A DNA stretch of 64,000 bases from Paraburkholderia sp041321145 (GCF_041321145.1 NZ_JBGGWA010000013.1:1-64000), one strand, 5' to 3'; positions 19,880 to 29,341 are shown, counted from the first letter of the stretch. The notes: generated by a model not told the origin, from the letters alone. Made by a program: numbers and translations.

Positions 19880-20449
19880 TCAGTCAATGGTCGTCGCCTG
19901 CGGCAAGGCGAACTCGCGCAGCTGGAATTTGCCGTTGTTGTTGAAGAGCCAGTCTTCCAGCAGTTCCAGATGGCCGCGCCCGTCGAGCAGGTCCGGCGGT
20001 GGTTGCGGTAACGGCGCTGCCCGACGCAGCGCCGCGAGGGCGATGCGTTCGGCGCCACTGTCGCCGTTCGACCGGTAGACTGAAGACGACACGATCTGCC
20101 CATTACCGTCTACGGTGAATGCAACCACCACGACCGAGCGAAGCATCGCCTGCGGCGTCCCGTGCAGCACGGATGACGGGCTGCGCTCAAGTATGCGTTG
20201 GGCCACGCGCTGCCTGTACTGCTCGAGCGCTGCCGTATCCAGCCGCTGCGATGGGGCGGTCGCAGGCAGGCTGAACAGAGGTTTCGGGGGAGGGGTGACG
20301 GTACAGCCCGCCGCTGTGCCGAGCAGTAATGCAAGCATGCCGACGATGAGGCCCGAGCTGATCGGGAGTGTTAAAGAAAGCGGCGGGGTCTGCGGGTAAG
20401 ACATCGGAAGCGCGCCTTTGGCCGTGCGTGACCAGTGCCTGATCACCAT
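19880..20449 (-). CDS. TonB C-terminal-like lipoprotein
   Basis: The 189-aa precursor has a hydrophobic segment ending GTAAGC, a likely lipobox. The C-terminal part VVVVAFTVDGNGQIVSSSVYRSNGD, then RIALAALRRAAPLPQPPP, is the TonB/TolA C-terminal fold. It lacks the long Pro-rich spacer of a true TonB, so it is probably a lipid-anchored relative. ATG 20404 is an alternative start; neither start has a strong ribosome site. Confidence 0.7.
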   Translation of the reverse strand: MVIRHWSRTAKGALPMSYPQTPPLSLTLPISSGLIVGMLALLLGTAAGCTVTPPPKPLFSLPATAPSQRLDTAALEQYRQRVAQRILERSPSSVLHGTPQAMLRSVVVVAFTVDGNGQIVSSSVYRSNGDSGAERIALAALRRAAPLPQPPPDLLDGRGHLELLEDWLFNNNGKFQLREFALPQATTID

Positions 20450-20677
20450 GACCCATGTTAGCGGAATCAGTCCCTCCCGGAAGCGGACGTCACGGGCACC
20501 TTCACACGTGTCTCATTCGCCACGGGGAGCCGCACCGCAGCGCAAGGGTTCGAGCAGGAGCTGGCTTCCCTGCGCCCCGTCTCGCTTGCCGTTCGCCGGA
20601 CATGAAAATCAATGCCATGCCCGGCGGGTCGACGGCCGGCCGTACCCGGTCAGGCTTCTCCTTTCCTGAGACGCCCC

Positions 20678-21895
20678 CTAGCTGGCCTGCCGTCTTTCGA
20701 CAGGGAACCGGATTTCGAAGGTCGTGCCGTGGCCCTCGCGGGACTTGAAATGGATGCGGCCCGCGAGAACCTGGCAAAGCTCCCTGACGATAGCCAGCCC
20801 GAGGCCCACGCCCGGTATGTCGTCGCCAGCGGCCCGTTCGAACTCGTCAAAAACGCGGCCCTGGTCCTGCGCCGCAATGCCAACACCGGTGTCAGCGACA
20901 CGCAGATACCAGCTATCCCCGCCAGCGTTGCCCATCGCCAGTTCAATTTCACCAGCCTTCGTATATTTGGTCGCGTTGGACAGCAGATTGAGCGCCACCT
21001 GTTTCACCTTGATGCGGTTCGACAGCACCGTTGTCGCGCCAGCGTCGAAGAAGGTAGACAGACGCAATGCTTTCGCCTCAATACCCGGCCGGCAAGCCGT
21101 GACCAGCTCATCGAAAAGTTCGCGCAGGTCGAACTGCTCGACGGCGAGCGGCGTGTTGTCGCTCAGCACGACCGAGTACTCCACCATGTCGTCCACCAGC
21201 TGCTTCATGTCCGCCGCCTGCCGGGTCGCGAGCGCAAGGCCGGCCTCCGCCTTTGATGGGGCGCGGGATATCAGCTGCAGTGCGATCGAGAATGCGTTCA
21301 GGAAATTGCGCAGGTCGTGCACCACACTGCGGGTGATCTGCATGCGCGACTCGTAGAGATCGCTCACCAGCTGCTGTTTCAGCGTCAATTCATGGTTGGC
21401 CCGCTCCAGACTGCCGGTGTATTCGTCGATCTTCCGGTCGCGTTCGGTGACGACTTCCCGGATGGACGTGACGGTGACGAAGCCGATCGCTTCATCGATC
21501 AGCCGTCCGGCACGCCGTTCGTGGCGCCTCGTGAACGCGACATCCGATTCGGCGAACGTCTCGGCCGCATCCGCCAGTACGTGCCGGAACAGATCCAGTT
21601 CGTGAACCAGTTCATCGATGCGATAGCCCTGTCGCCAGCGTACCTTTCCATGGGTGCGGGCGTCGCGTTCGATCGCCGGCTCCGCCTGTTCAAGATCCTG
21701 TGAGTCGAGCGCAGTACAGATCCCGTCCAGGATTTCCGGTAGATGATCGGCGAGCTGCTCGTAGGTCAGCTTGTCGGCCTCGAAGAGGCCAGCATCGCCC
21801 ACCACCGCGTGCATCCATTTTTCCGTCAGGCTGGTCCGCTGCTCGCGCAGGAATCCGGCAAAGCCGCGCAGGGGTGCTACTCGCATGTCAGTCAT
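20678..21895 (-). CDS. Histidine kinase with RsbR-type N-terminal sensor domain
   Basis: The 405-aa soluble kinase has an N-terminal RsbRD-like helical domain (about 10-150: FLREQRTSLTEKW, HLPEILDGI), a coiled coil, then the H box VVHDLRNFLNAF with H193. The N box is NLLSNATKYTKAG, G1 DTGVGIAAQD and G2 GVGLGLAIVRELCQ. There are no membrane segments, so it senses a cytoplasmic signal or a partner protein. It is divergent from a stand-alone receiver gene at 22129, its likely partner. Confidence 0.88.
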   Translation of the reverse strand: MTDMRVAPLRGFAGFLREQRTSLTEKWMHAVVGDAGLFEADKLTYEQLADHLPEILDGICTALDSQDLEQAEPAIERDARTHGKVRWRQGYRIDELVHELDLFRHVLADAAETFAESDVAFTRRHERRAGRLIDEAIGFVTVTSIREVVTERDRKIDEYTGSLERANHELTLKQQLVSDLYESRMQITRSVVHDLRNFLNAFSIALQLISRAPSKAEAGLALATRQAADMKQLVDDMVEYSVVLSDNTPLAVEQFDLRELFDELVTACRPGIEAKALRLSTFFDAGATTVLSNRIKVKQVALNLLSNATKYTKAGEIELAMGNAGGDSWYLRVADTGVGIAAQDQGRVFDEFERAAGDDIPGVGLGLAIVRELCQVLAGRIHFKSREGHGTTFEIRFPVERRQAS

Positions 21896-22128
21896 GATCG
21901 TTATTTGCAGAATAATGTTTCGGCAGTCGCTGATGAGCGTTCCCCCGCTGCGTCGAACGTGCGGGTCCCGGAACCTGCATTCGCGTCACGATGACCGGAA
22001 CAGGGGAAAACCAGTCCGGATACACGGCCGGCCCGGACGCGCACCATTATCCGTTAATCCAGTGGCGGGAACACGTTTTGCTTCGCTATTCGAAGGTTCC
22101 AGAAAGATAAACCGAAGGTGGGTCCGGA

Positions 22129-22488
22129 ATGTATTCGATCCTGCTCGTCGATGACGAGCCTGACCTCCTCGCGGTGTGGCATCTCATACTGAGCGGGGAA
22201 GGATATGACGTACGGTGCGCGAGCAACGGCGCTGAGGCGCTGGAGTGTCTCAGGCAGCGCGTGCCTGATCTCGTCGTCACCGACTGGATGATGCCATTGA
22301 TGGGCGGGGCCGAACTGTGCCGCCGGATGCGGGCGCAACCGGAACTGGCGCGCGTGCCGATTTTCGTCCATACCTCCGCGCCGCTCCCACAGAAAAAAGG
22401 CAATGCATGGGATGTCTGTCTGCAGAAGCCGGTCCCGATGCAGCTTTTTCTCACAACCGTTGGACGGCTGTGTGCGGCGCGCGGATAG
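22129..22488 (+). CDS. Stand-alone response regulator receiver
   Basis: The 119-aa protein is only a receiver domain: acidic pair D8-D9, phospho-acceptor D52 in VVTDWMMP, the switch T/S at 82-83 and K100 in LQKPVP. With no output domain it should act by protein contact. It lies about 230 nt from and divergent to the RsbR-type kinase. Confidence 0.88.
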   Translation: MYSILLVDDEPDLLAVWHLILSGEGYDVRCASNGAEALECLRQRVPDLVVTDWMMPLMGGAELCRRMRAQPELARVPIFVHTSAPLPQKKGNAWDVCLQKPVPMQLFLTTVGRLCAARG

Positions 22489-22609
22489 TCTGCCACGCGC
22501 GCCAGGTCGATTGACGATGGTCTGGCAGGCCAGCTGTCGAAGTACGAAACGGCGCCCTAAAAACGGTGCCCTGAACCTCGCACCTCGCTTTGAAACCAGG
22601 GAGAAAATC

Positions 22610-23200
22610 ATGCACAGGAGACAGTTCATTCTGACAACCAGCGCGGCGCTTGCAGCGGGCAGCCTCGGGCTTGCCGGCTGTACCACCACTTCGTCGAAGT
22701 CTGCGTCGAGCACTGCGGGGAACGCGGACAAACGTCAGTCGATCAATGCCGGTATTGATTCGACGCTGGCGCGCCTGTATTCAACGGCCAACGGTTCGCG
22801 CGAACTCGTCGCGAAAGCCCGCGGCGTGCTGGTCTTCCCGTCCGTGATCCAGGCCGGCTTCTGGATCGGCGGCCAGTACGGCGAAGGCGCATTGCGCGTC
22901 GGCGGCCAGACCGCCGGCTACTACAGCACCGCCGGCGGCTCGTTTGGCCTGCAGATCGGCGCGCAGTCCAAGGCGATCATTTTCCTGTTCATGACGCAGG
23001 ATGCGCTGGACCGGTTCCGCAACAGCGAAGGCTGGGCAGCGGGGGTTGACGCGACGGTCGCCGTCGTCAAGGTCGGGGCGAACGGCAATATCGATACGTC
23101 AACGGCGACCGCGCCGGTCGAGGCCTTCGTGCTGACCAATGCCGGCCTGATGGCCGGTGTCTCACTGGAAGGCACCAAGGTCACACGGCTGAAGATCTGA
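22610..23200 (+). CDS. SYLF-domain (YSC84-like) lipoprotein
   Basis: ATG 22610 follows AGGGAGAAAATC. The 196-aa precursor has an RRQF-type N-terminus and a lipobox (LGLAGC). The SYLF-type body includes ARGVLVFPSVIQAGFWIGGQYGEG, then YYSTAGGSFGLQIGAQ and LFMTQDALDRFRNSEGW, with conserved glycines intact. The family binds lipids; bacterial members are envelope-attached and stress-induced. Confidence 0.88.
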   Translation: MHRRQFILTTSAALAAGSLGLAGCTTTSSKSASSTAGNADKRQSINAGIDSTLARLYSTANGSRELVAKARGVLVFPSVIQAGFWIGGQYGEGALRVGGQTAGYYSTAGGSFGLQIGAQSKAIIFLFMTQDALDRFRNSEGWAAGVDATVAVVKVGANGNIDTSTATAPVEAFVLTNAGLMAGVSLEGTKVTRLKI

Positions 23201-23295
23201 GCGCCATCCGGTACGCCCCGGCCCGGATCGCCATCGCATCCGGGCATCGGGATCCCGCCGTACGCGTGGTCAACGACGCGCAGCAGGGCGGACGA

Positions 23296-23685
23296 TCAGG
23301 GCGAGGCATATCTGAATTCAGGTAACGCGGTCAGGGAATCCCGGGTCGCGCCTGGCAGACGCATCTGTGTGCCGGCGACCTGCAGCCTGGCAAAGGGCAC
23401 CGCGATCAGATGAGTACCGAGGCCGAGAAAGCCGCCGACCGACAGGATCGCGTACGTCACGTTATCCTTCGGACTCACAATCAGATCGTCGATCGTTCCG
23501 ATTGCGTCCCGGCTTTCGTTGTAGACGGTCGAGCCGATGACTTTCGAGGCCCGATAACCGGACGCCACCTGGACGACATCGACCCGACTCGCGGTGATCG
23601 ACTGCGCCGTCCCCTGGGCCCGCAGGCTGTCAGTGGCAAACGCGGTGGCGAGCAGAACGGTGCAGGTGATGATTGCGTACTTCAT
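23296..23685 (-). CDS. Exported PRC-barrel protein
   Basis: ATG 23685 follows GGGAGGTTGAT. The 129-aa precursor has a signal peptide ending LRAQ and one PRC barrel: VYNESRDAIGTIDDLIV, then YAILSVGGFLGLGTHLIAVPF. It shares the GGFLG(L/M)G(T/S) core with the PRC gene at 14017, so the two are distant paralogues, one cytoplasmic and one exported. Confidence 0.85.
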   Translation of the reverse strand: MKYAIITCTVLLATAFATDSLRAQGTAQSITASRVDVVQVASGYRASKVIGSTVYNESRDAIGTIDDLIVSPKDNVTYAILSVGGFLGLGTHLIAVPFARLQVAGTQMRLPGATRDSLTALPEFRYASP

Positions 23686-23970
23686 ATCAACCTCCCTGTG
23701 TATCGGACATGCCGCCCTGAAGCAACAGGGCTGCAGTGGTGGTCGTTTCAGGCGTGGCAAAAGCCATCCTCCCTGCTACGGGCGCTCCGATCATTCCATG
23801 TTAGCGCCTCACTGCAGCGACCAGGCAACGGGGGTTTGCTCGTTGCGCCGTCGGCAGCGCACGCTTCCGCACCAGGACGCTCGGGCACGCTGTTTGCTCA
23901 AATTCTGGGGGGCCTGCCCGGCGACGGGCGGCAACCCGTCCACGAAACAGTTTTGTATTGGAGGCCGGCC

Positions 23971-24159
23971 ATGAACAAGGATCAGGTAAAGGGTGTGGCG
24001 GAGAAAGTCAAAGGCAAGGTGAATGAGACCATCGGCCGCGCAACGGGCGACCGGAAACAGGAGGTCAAAGGCGATGTCCAGCAGGCGGCTGGCGAAACAC
24101 GGAAGAAGGCCGGCGACGTCAAGGAAGCCGTCAAGGACACGACCAGAAAGCCCGTCTGA
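23971..24159 (+). CDS. CsbD family stress protein
   Basis: The 62-aa protein is a complete CsbD domain: MNKDQVKGVAEKVKGKVNE, a repeat of KxxGDxQ-type segments and a lysine-rich tail. It is small, charged and probably intrinsically disordered. GGAGGCCGGCC precedes ATG 23971. CsbD-like genes respond to general stress; the molecular role is unknown. Confidence 0.92.
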   Translation: MNKDQVKGVAEKVKGKVNETIGRATGDRKQEVKGDVQQAAGETRKKAGDVKEAVKDTTRKPV

Positions 24160-24224
24160 AGCAGGGTTGCGTCGCGCTTCCGTTAGCAGGCGGTCTGCGC
24201 GAAGCATCTGAAGGGAGACGCCTG

Positions 24225-25289
24225 ATGCGTATCGCGCAGATCGCCCCGTTGCACGAAGCGGTTCCGCCAAAGCTGTATGGCGGTACGGAACGCGTGGTGT
24301 CCTATCTCACCGAGGCGCTCGTCGGCCTAGGACACGATGTGACGCTGTTCGCAAGCGGGGATTCGCAGACAGGCGCGCGCCTCGAGCCGGCATGGCCGCA
24401 CTCGCTGCGGCTCGATCCGGAAATTGGCGACACGTTTGCCCCGCACCTGGTGCTGCTCGAGAAGGTCCGGCGCGTAGCCCATATGTTTGACGTTCTGCAT
24501 TTCCACCTGAGCTATCTGCCGTTTCCGACGTTTTCACCACTCGGCGTGCCGTTCGTGACCACCCTGCACGGTCGGCTCGATCTGCCGGAACTGCAGCCGG
24601 TGTTCGACATGTTCCCACAGGCGCCCGTCGTGTCGATTTCCCATTCGCAGCGGATGCCGTTGCCGTCCGCGAACTGGCTCGACACGATCTATCACGGCCT
24701 GCCGGAAAATCTGCTGGTGCCGCAGCCGCAAACACAGCCGGCCTATCTGGCGTTCCTCGGCCGGATCTGTGCTGAAAAGCGCGTCGACCTCGCCATCGAG
24801 ATCGCCGCGCGCGCCGGTCTGCCCCTGAAAATTGCCGCGAAGGTAGACCGGGCCGACGAAGCGTACTTCCGGAACGTGGTCCAGCCGCTGCTATCGCGGC
24901 CGAACGTCGAATTCATCGGCGAGATCAATGACGCGCAGAAAGCCCGATTTCTTTCGGGTGCGCGGGCCCTTCTGTTCCCGATCGACTGGTCCGAGCCGTT
25001 TGGCCTGGTGATGATCGAGGCGATGGCCTGTGGCACGCCGGTCATTGCGTTCAACCGGGGCTCGGTGCCGGAGGTGATTGCCCACGGTGTAACGGGCTAT
25101 ATTGTCGAGGACGTGTCAGCAGCAGTCGACGCCGTGACACGGCTCGACGCTCTGTCGCGGACGGACATTCGTGCCGCCTTCGTGCGCCGCTTCACCTCGA
25201 TGATCATGGCGCAGCACTACATGGACATCTATACCTCGCTCGCCCGAACAGCAGGATCCCCAGCATTGCGTCAGGTCGGCGCGGGCTGA
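24225..25289 (+). CDS. Glycosyltransferase family 4 protein
   Basis: The 354-aa GT-B enzyme shows KLYGGTERVVSYLTEAL near the N-terminus, FLGRICAEKRVDLAIE in the middle, and EPFGLVMIEAMACGTPVIAF with the E-x7-E pair. GSVPEVIAHGVTGYIV follows. It should transfer a sugar from a nucleotide donor, likely for a surface glycan, but no glycan cluster is adjacent. Confidence 0.9.
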   Translation: MRIAQIAPLHEAVPPKLYGGTERVVSYLTEALVGLGHDVTLFASGDSQTGARLEPAWPHSLRLDPEIGDTFAPHLVLLEKVRRVAHMFDVLHFHLSYLPFPTFSPLGVPFVTTLHGRLDLPELQPVFDMFPQAPVVSISHSQRMPLPSANWLDTIYHGLPENLLVPQPQTQPAYLAFLGRICAEKRVDLAIEIAARAGLPLKIAAKVDRADEAYFRNVVQPLLSRPNVEFIGEINDAQKARFLSGARALLFPIDWSEPFGLVMIEAMACGTPVIAFNRGSVPEVIAHGVTGYIVEDVSAAVDAVTRLDALSRTDIRAAFVRRFTSMIMAQHYMDIYTSLARTAGSPALRQVGAG

Positions 25290-25358
25290 GCCGGAGCGGA
25301 ACGCCGGTCACATCTCGTACCGGGTTGATCGATCCGGCCGCCCCGCGCCTGTCGTCCG

Positions 25359-25736
25359 TCAGTAGACCGGAAACACGAAGTCCGGCGTCGGTGTGAACCG
25401 GATTCCGGAATCCGGACAGATGACGCGACCTCTCACGGCGACCCGCTGTCCCAGATAAGGGAGCAGGAGTAGCGGGTCTGTTCCGCCGGTCTTGCCGAGC
25501 AGGATGTCGGTCACGACCCTGTCGTTGCAGGGCGAGGTCGCCGGCCGGTCCAGCAGAAGGGTGGTGTAGTCACCCGGCGCGTATTGCCCGTTGCCTTGCT
25601 GGATGGTGCCGCTGATCCAGATGTCCTGCTGCAGCGGCAATGTTTTCAGGGGTGGCTCTGCGGCGCCCACAGTGGCGGGCAGCGAGCCCGCGACGAAGGC
25701 GGCTGATGCCAGCAGTGCATGCGAGCGTTTTTTCAT
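25359..25736 (-). CDS. Exported hypothetical protein
   Basis: ATG 25736 follows GGGAGCCGCATC. The 125-aa precursor has a signal peptide ending VGAA. The mature protein has a single small beta-rich domain (IWISGTIQQGNG, TTLLLDRPATSPCND, RVAVRGRVICPDSG), with two cysteines that may pair. It resembles DUF4431-like periplasmic proteins, but I cannot name it firmly. Confidence 0.65.
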   Translation of the reverse strand: MKKRSHALLASAAFVAGSLPATVGAAEPPLKTLPLQQDIWISGTIQQGNGQYAPGDYTTLLLDRPATSPCNDRVVTDILLGKTGGTDPLLLLPYLGQRVAVRGRVICPDSGIRFTPTPDFVFPVY

Positions 25737-25819
25737 GATGCGGCTCCCATCTGGCTTGACGGTAGTTATCCCGGCGCGGCCTGTGAAGCGCTGCGAGCGG
25801 CCGGCGCGGCGCGGCACAA

Positions 25820-26203
25820 TCACTGGATGGGCGGCACGACGCCCAGTTTCTCGGCGAGCATGCGCTCATACACGCCGAAGTGCAGGTCGACTTCCTCCTG
25901 GCTGACCGTCGTCACCGTGATGTTTACCTGCTCCGGCAGCAGACCCAGTACAACCGCGAGTGCGGCTTCCAGCTGCGGTGCACAGACCCTGTCTTCCACC
26001 AGGGTGGTGCCCACGACAATATCGTAGGTTTTCTCCTGCTGGAAAACCAACTCGACCAGTCGCGCGCGGGCGCTCATGTTGCTGTCGATCGCGAGCCTGA
26101 CGACCTCCGCTACGGTACGCATCGTTTCCGTCGGAAAGCCTTTTGTCGAGCGCAGCCTGACGCGGTGTCTGCCAAGCGTGAGCCAGTCCGAACCGAATTC
26201 CAT
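25820..26203 (-). CDS. Hypothetical cytoplasmic protein, stress cluster
   Basis: ATG 26203 follows GGAGGACACC. The 127-aa protein has no signal or membrane segment. Its middle (YDIVVGTTLVEDRVC, then AALAVVLGLLPEQVNITV) looks like a mixed alpha/beta fold. It is divergent from the first Hsp20 gene and may share a stress promoter region with it. Function unknown. Confidence 0.65.
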   Translation of the reverse strand: MEFGSDWLTLGRHRVRLRSTKGFPTETMRTVAEVVRLAIDSNMSARARLVELVFQQEKTYDIVVGTTLVEDRVCAPQLEAALAVVLGLLPEQVNITVTTVSQEEVDLHFGVYERMLAEKLGVVPPIQ

Positions 26204-26449
26204 GGTGTCCTCCGCCTCGTCGTTGCAATGCATCGCGACTATAGGACCGGGCAGGCGATTTTCAAGTCCGGAATTTCACCACTGCCCCTTGAAATTTTCA
26301 CTGTAGCGCCTATCTTGGATTTCGCTCAGGCAGACGCGCTGGTGGTATCAGGCGCGCTGCGTGTTTCGATTTGTTTGCCAGCAGCTGGCAGGCGGACTGG
26401 AGCGCGTAGGCCCGTTCGCCTCCATGCTGCATTCAAGGAGGATACGACC

Positions 26450-26902
26450 ATGAGTGATCTCTATTCCGGAACCGACCTGTTCAGTGAATTCGACCGTCTG
26501 CAGCGGCAGATGGCGAGTCTGTTCGGCGGCTTCCCGTCCAGCATCCGTGCCGGCCGCCTCGGCGCCTTCCCGCAGGTCAACATTGGTGCGACCGAAGACT
26601 CGATCGAGATCGTCGCGTTCGCACCGGGTGTCAACGCCGCTGAACTCGACGTGTCGATCGACAAGGGACTGCTAACCATCAGCGGTGAGCGCAAGCCGGC
26701 ACAGGTCGGCGGCGGTGACGAAACCCGTGACGACACGCGCACGTACGCACAGGAGCGCTTTGCCGGCGCGTTCCGCCGCGTGATCGAACTGCCGCAGAAC
26801 GCCGACCCCGACAAGGTGCGGGCGCGCTACACCAACGGCTGCCTGTCGATTACCGTCGGCAAGCACGAGGCGTCGAAGCCGCGGGCCATCACCGTCCAGT
26901 AA
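26450..26902 (+). CDS. Hsp20 small heat-shock protein (first of three)
   Basis: The 150-aa ATP-independent holdase has an alpha-crystallin domain: FPQVNIGATEDSIEIVAFAPGV, then LDVSIDKGLLTISGERK, and a C-terminal LSITVGKHE strand region. FAGAFRRVIELPQN is the conserved loop. AAGGAGGATACGACC precedes the ATG. It heads a run of Hsp20 genes sharing nearly identical AAGGAGG leaders. Confidence 0.93.
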   Translation: MSDLYSGTDLFSEFDRLQRQMASLFGGFPSSIRAGRLGAFPQVNIGATEDSIEIVAFAPGVNAAELDVSIDKGLLTISGERKPAQVGGGDETRDDTRTYAQERFAGAFRRVIELPQNADPDKVRARYTNGCLSITVGKHEASKPRAITVQ

Positions 26903-26936
26903 CCCGTAGTAACGCCAGTCATTCAAGGAGGAAGCC

Positions 26937-27344
26937 ATGAACGACAAGACCCAGGTTGCTGAACGCGACCAGAAAGCGGTAGCACGACGTGAGGGCGACC
27001 AGCCCGCACGCCGGATGACACTCACCCCGGCGGTCGATATCTTCGAGGACAGTCAGGGCATCACGCTGTGGGCGGACCTGCCAGGCGTCACAAAGGACAA
27101 ACTCGACGTGAAGGTGCATGACGGCAATCTTTATATCGAGGCTGAAGCGGTCGTGCCGACCCCCGCCGGTCTTCGGCTGCAGCATGCCGAAATCCGCGAA
27201 CCGCATTTCGCGCGGGCGTTCTCGCTGAGTCCGGACTTCGACACATCGAAGATCGACGCGAACCTGCAGGACGGCGTGCTGAAGCTGACCATTCCGCGCC
27301 GCGACGAAGCAAGGCCGCGCCGGATCGATGTCACGGGAGGCTAG
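26937..27344 (+). CDS. Hsp20 small heat-shock protein (second)
   Basis: The 135-aa protein has a charged N-terminus, then the alpha-crystallin domain PAVDIFEDSQGITLWADLPGV, LDVKVHDGNLYIEAEA and LKLTIPRRDEARPRRI. It starts 34 nt after the first Hsp20 gene with its own AAGGAGGAAGCC site, so the two form an operon. Divergence between them suggests hetero-oligomers. Confidence 0.93.
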   Translation: MNDKTQVAERDQKAVARREGDQPARRMTLTPAVDIFEDSQGITLWADLPGVTKDKLDVKVHDGNLYIEAEAVVPTPAGLRLQHAEIREPHFARAFSLSPDFDTSKIDANLQDGVLKLTIPRRDEARPRRIDVTGG

Positions 27345-27418
27345 ATCGCGCGAATCGAACGGTGACATGGCAGAACGTGGTGGCGTCGATCGGGCGCCAC
27401 CGCAAGGGAGTGCCTGAC

Positions 27419-27715
27419 ATGCAGGACGTGATCTGGGAGTCATGGAGAGGGCACACGATCAGCATCCGTGCGGTTCCGGTACGCCGACCGGTCACGCGCC
27501 GGTCCGCGACAGAGCAGTATGTCGCGCTAGTGCGGATCGACGCGCATGGCGACGCACACGCGGACTGGCATTCACCGCCTTCCAGGCGTCGCTGGTCGAC
27601 AGCCAGCGAAGCGCAGTGGGAGGCGCTGCGATATGCGGTGCAACTGATCGACTGCGGCGTGGCGCGTGAACCGGTCGGCACGTCGGACTGTGGCCGTGGT
27701 GACGGTGAAACGTGA
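27419..27715 (+). CDS. Small hypothetical protein (W-x-GH-I family)
   Basis: ATG 27419 follows GGGAGTGCCTGAC. The 98-aa product begins MQDVIWESWRGHTISIRAVPVRR and later has a helix with EAQWEALRYAVQLID. This strand-then-helix plan recurs in the proteins at 29078 and 58060, so I see one small family (possibly DUF6566-like) spread over the window. It lies between Hsp20 genes, so it may be stress-linked. Confidence 0.6.
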   Translation: MQDVIWESWRGHTISIRAVPVRRPVTRRSATEQYVALVRIDAHGDAHADWHSPPSRRRWSTASEAQWEALRYAVQLIDCGVAREPVGTSDCGRGDGET

Positions 27716-27800
27716 CAGCCAAGGCCCCCGGCCAGCTTCGCATGCGGCCATATCTGCAAGCCGATGAACATCAACTGACGAACATCGTAAGGAGGATACG

Positions 27801-28364
27801 ATGAATACTGATCTGAAAAAATGGAACCCGTTCAAGTTCCTGCGCAAAACCGGCGATCGTTCCGCGACGGATGAGGCGGCCAACGCGCCGGCGCCGAGAC
27901 ATTGGCCGGCGGAATGGCCGGAAGTATCCCGGCTCTTCTCAGGCGATCCATGGCGTGCGATGGGCGAATTCTTCCATGATCCGCTCGCGGGTGTAAGCGG
28001 CCTTGACCGGTGGTTCGGCGACTTCAGTTCGTCGCGATTCCGGCCCCGGATTGATGTCGTCGACGATGGCGAAGCGCTGCGCATCACCGCCGAACTGCCC
28101 GGCATGGATCGTGAGGATCTGCAGACCTCGATCGAGGACGGCGCGCTGGTGCTGCGCGGTGAGAAGAAGCAGGACGTGCGCAGCGAGGAAGACGGCTGCT
28201 ACCGGCTGGAACGTGCCTATGGGGCATTCATGCGCACGATTCCGATGCCCGAGGGCGTTGACGTTGAGCGGATCGATGCGAAATTCGACAGGGGGGTGCT
28301 GACGCTGCGCCTGCCGAAAACGGGCGCCGCGGCGTCAACCGTCAGGAAGATCGAAATCAGGTAA
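27801..28364 (+). CDS. Hsp20 small heat-shock protein (third)
   Basis: The 187-aa protein has a longer N-terminal arm (about 75 aa, Trp- and Phe-rich) than its neighbours. Its alpha-crystallin domain includes RPRIDVVDDGEALRITAELPG, LQTSIEDGALVLRGEKK, YGAFMRTIPMPEGVD and LTLRLPKTG. AAGGAGGATACG precedes the ATG. The longer arm suggests a different oligomer or client range. Confidence 0.93.
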   Translation: MNTDLKKWNPFKFLRKTGDRSATDEAANAPAPRHWPAEWPEVSRLFSGDPWRAMGEFFHDPLAGVSGLDRWFGDFSSSRFRPRIDVVDDGEALRITAELPGMDREDLQTSIEDGALVLRGEKKQDVRSEEDGCYRLERAYGAFMRTIPMPEGVDVERIDAKFDRGVLTLRLPKTGAAASTVRKIEIR

Positions 28365-28444
28365 CGCAGGCAGCATGCACGCGGTGCGGCCATCCGGCCG
28401 CGCCGCTCTTTTCTGTCCGGCTGAGCGCACGCTGCTGCTGCGCT

Positions 28445-28900
28445 TCACTGCGCCTCAAAGTCGCAGATCCTGCGCCAGTATTCATCAGCCCGCCCTTCGG
28501 GCCGGCCTTCCTGATCCCACAGTGCGTAGGCGCGCTCACGCAGGTGCTGGTCAAGTGCGCGATGCCAGTATTCAGCTGCCCGCCCCTCGGGACACCCGTC
28601 CTGTTGCCAGAGAAAGTAGGCGCGTTCGCGTACGGTCTGCCCGAGGTCCGCTTTCGTTTCCGAACGGCCGGGCCGGTCGTCCCCGTAAGGCGCCATCTGC
28701 CCGCCGCGGCTGACGTGCATTCTGGCAGTCAGGGTGGCAAGCTCGGCGTCAGGAACCAGGTGACTGTGCGCGGCCGCCTCCAGCGCTTTTGCCTCGTACG
28801 CGGCATCATTGACCACGTCAGCCGGTTCCCCGACGGAAATGGGATACGTGTGCAGGACCGTGCCGCTCCTGTCCAGCACGTCGACCAGTCGTTGCGTCAT
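28445..28900 (-). CDS. DUF2934-type protein with two repeats
   Basis: The protein of about 151 aa ends in two copies of the DUF2934 motif: VRERAYFLWQQDGCPEGRAAEYW and LRERAYALWDQEGRPEGRADEYW. ATG 28900 follows GGAGGACAGGTG. The N-terminal half (LVDVLDRSGTVLHTYPISVG) is a separate small beta domain. DUF2934 is common in stress loci of rhizobia and Burkholderia; its role is unknown. It faces the Hsp20 genes convergently. Confidence 0.8.
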   Translation of the reverse strand: MTQRLVDVLDRSGTVLHTYPISVGEPADVVNDAAYEAKALEAAAHSHLVPDAELATLTARMHVSRGGQMAPYGDDRPGRSETKADLGQTVRERAYFLWQQDGCPEGRAAEYWHRALDQHLRERAYALWDQEGRPEGRADEYWRRICDFEAQ

Positions 28901-29077
28901 CACCTGTCCTCCATTCCGTTGGTTCCGCGCTCGCTGTCATCGTTCGCACCAGTGGCAGTGAGGATCCCGAAGTTCAGCAGTCGACAGCTGTGCCGCACCG
29001 TACGCAGGCTACTGTTGCGCGATGAGCCCCGTTCCACATGCAGCCCCGGCGTTGCTCCTGCAGGCTGCGGGTCCGGA

Positions 29078-29341
29078 TTATCGTTGCGCAAATGTCGGTC
29101 GATCAGTTTGCCGGCCGCTTACGCTGGCATTGCGCGTGTTGATCCAGTCAATCGCCCAGTTAAGCGCAATCTGGATCGCCTCGTCCTCGCTGTTGCACCA
29201 GGCAAGATCGCGTTCGATATGCATTTCAGTGTCTGCATCACATCCGGACGAGGCTCGTATTATTCGCGCGTGCGCGGAAAATTTCCCAAGCGAGAAATCT
29301 GGCATCGGGTCGATGCTCCAGCCACCATACTCGTACTCCAT
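29078..29341 (-). CDS. Small hypothetical protein, same family as 27419 and 58060
   Basis: ATG 29341 follows GGAGGTGATC. The 87-aa protein reads MEYEYGGWSIDPMP, a central strand pair and a helix EAIQIALNWAIDWIN. The order Y-x-GW-x-I ... A-x-x-WA-x-x-WIN matches the protein at 58060 in the cassette array. Function unknown; probably cytoplasmic. Confidence 0.65.
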   Translation of the reverse strand: MEYEYGGWSIDPMPDFSLGKFSAHARIIRASSGCDADTEMHIERDLAWCNSEDEAIQIALNWAIDWINTRNASVSGRQTDRPTFAQR

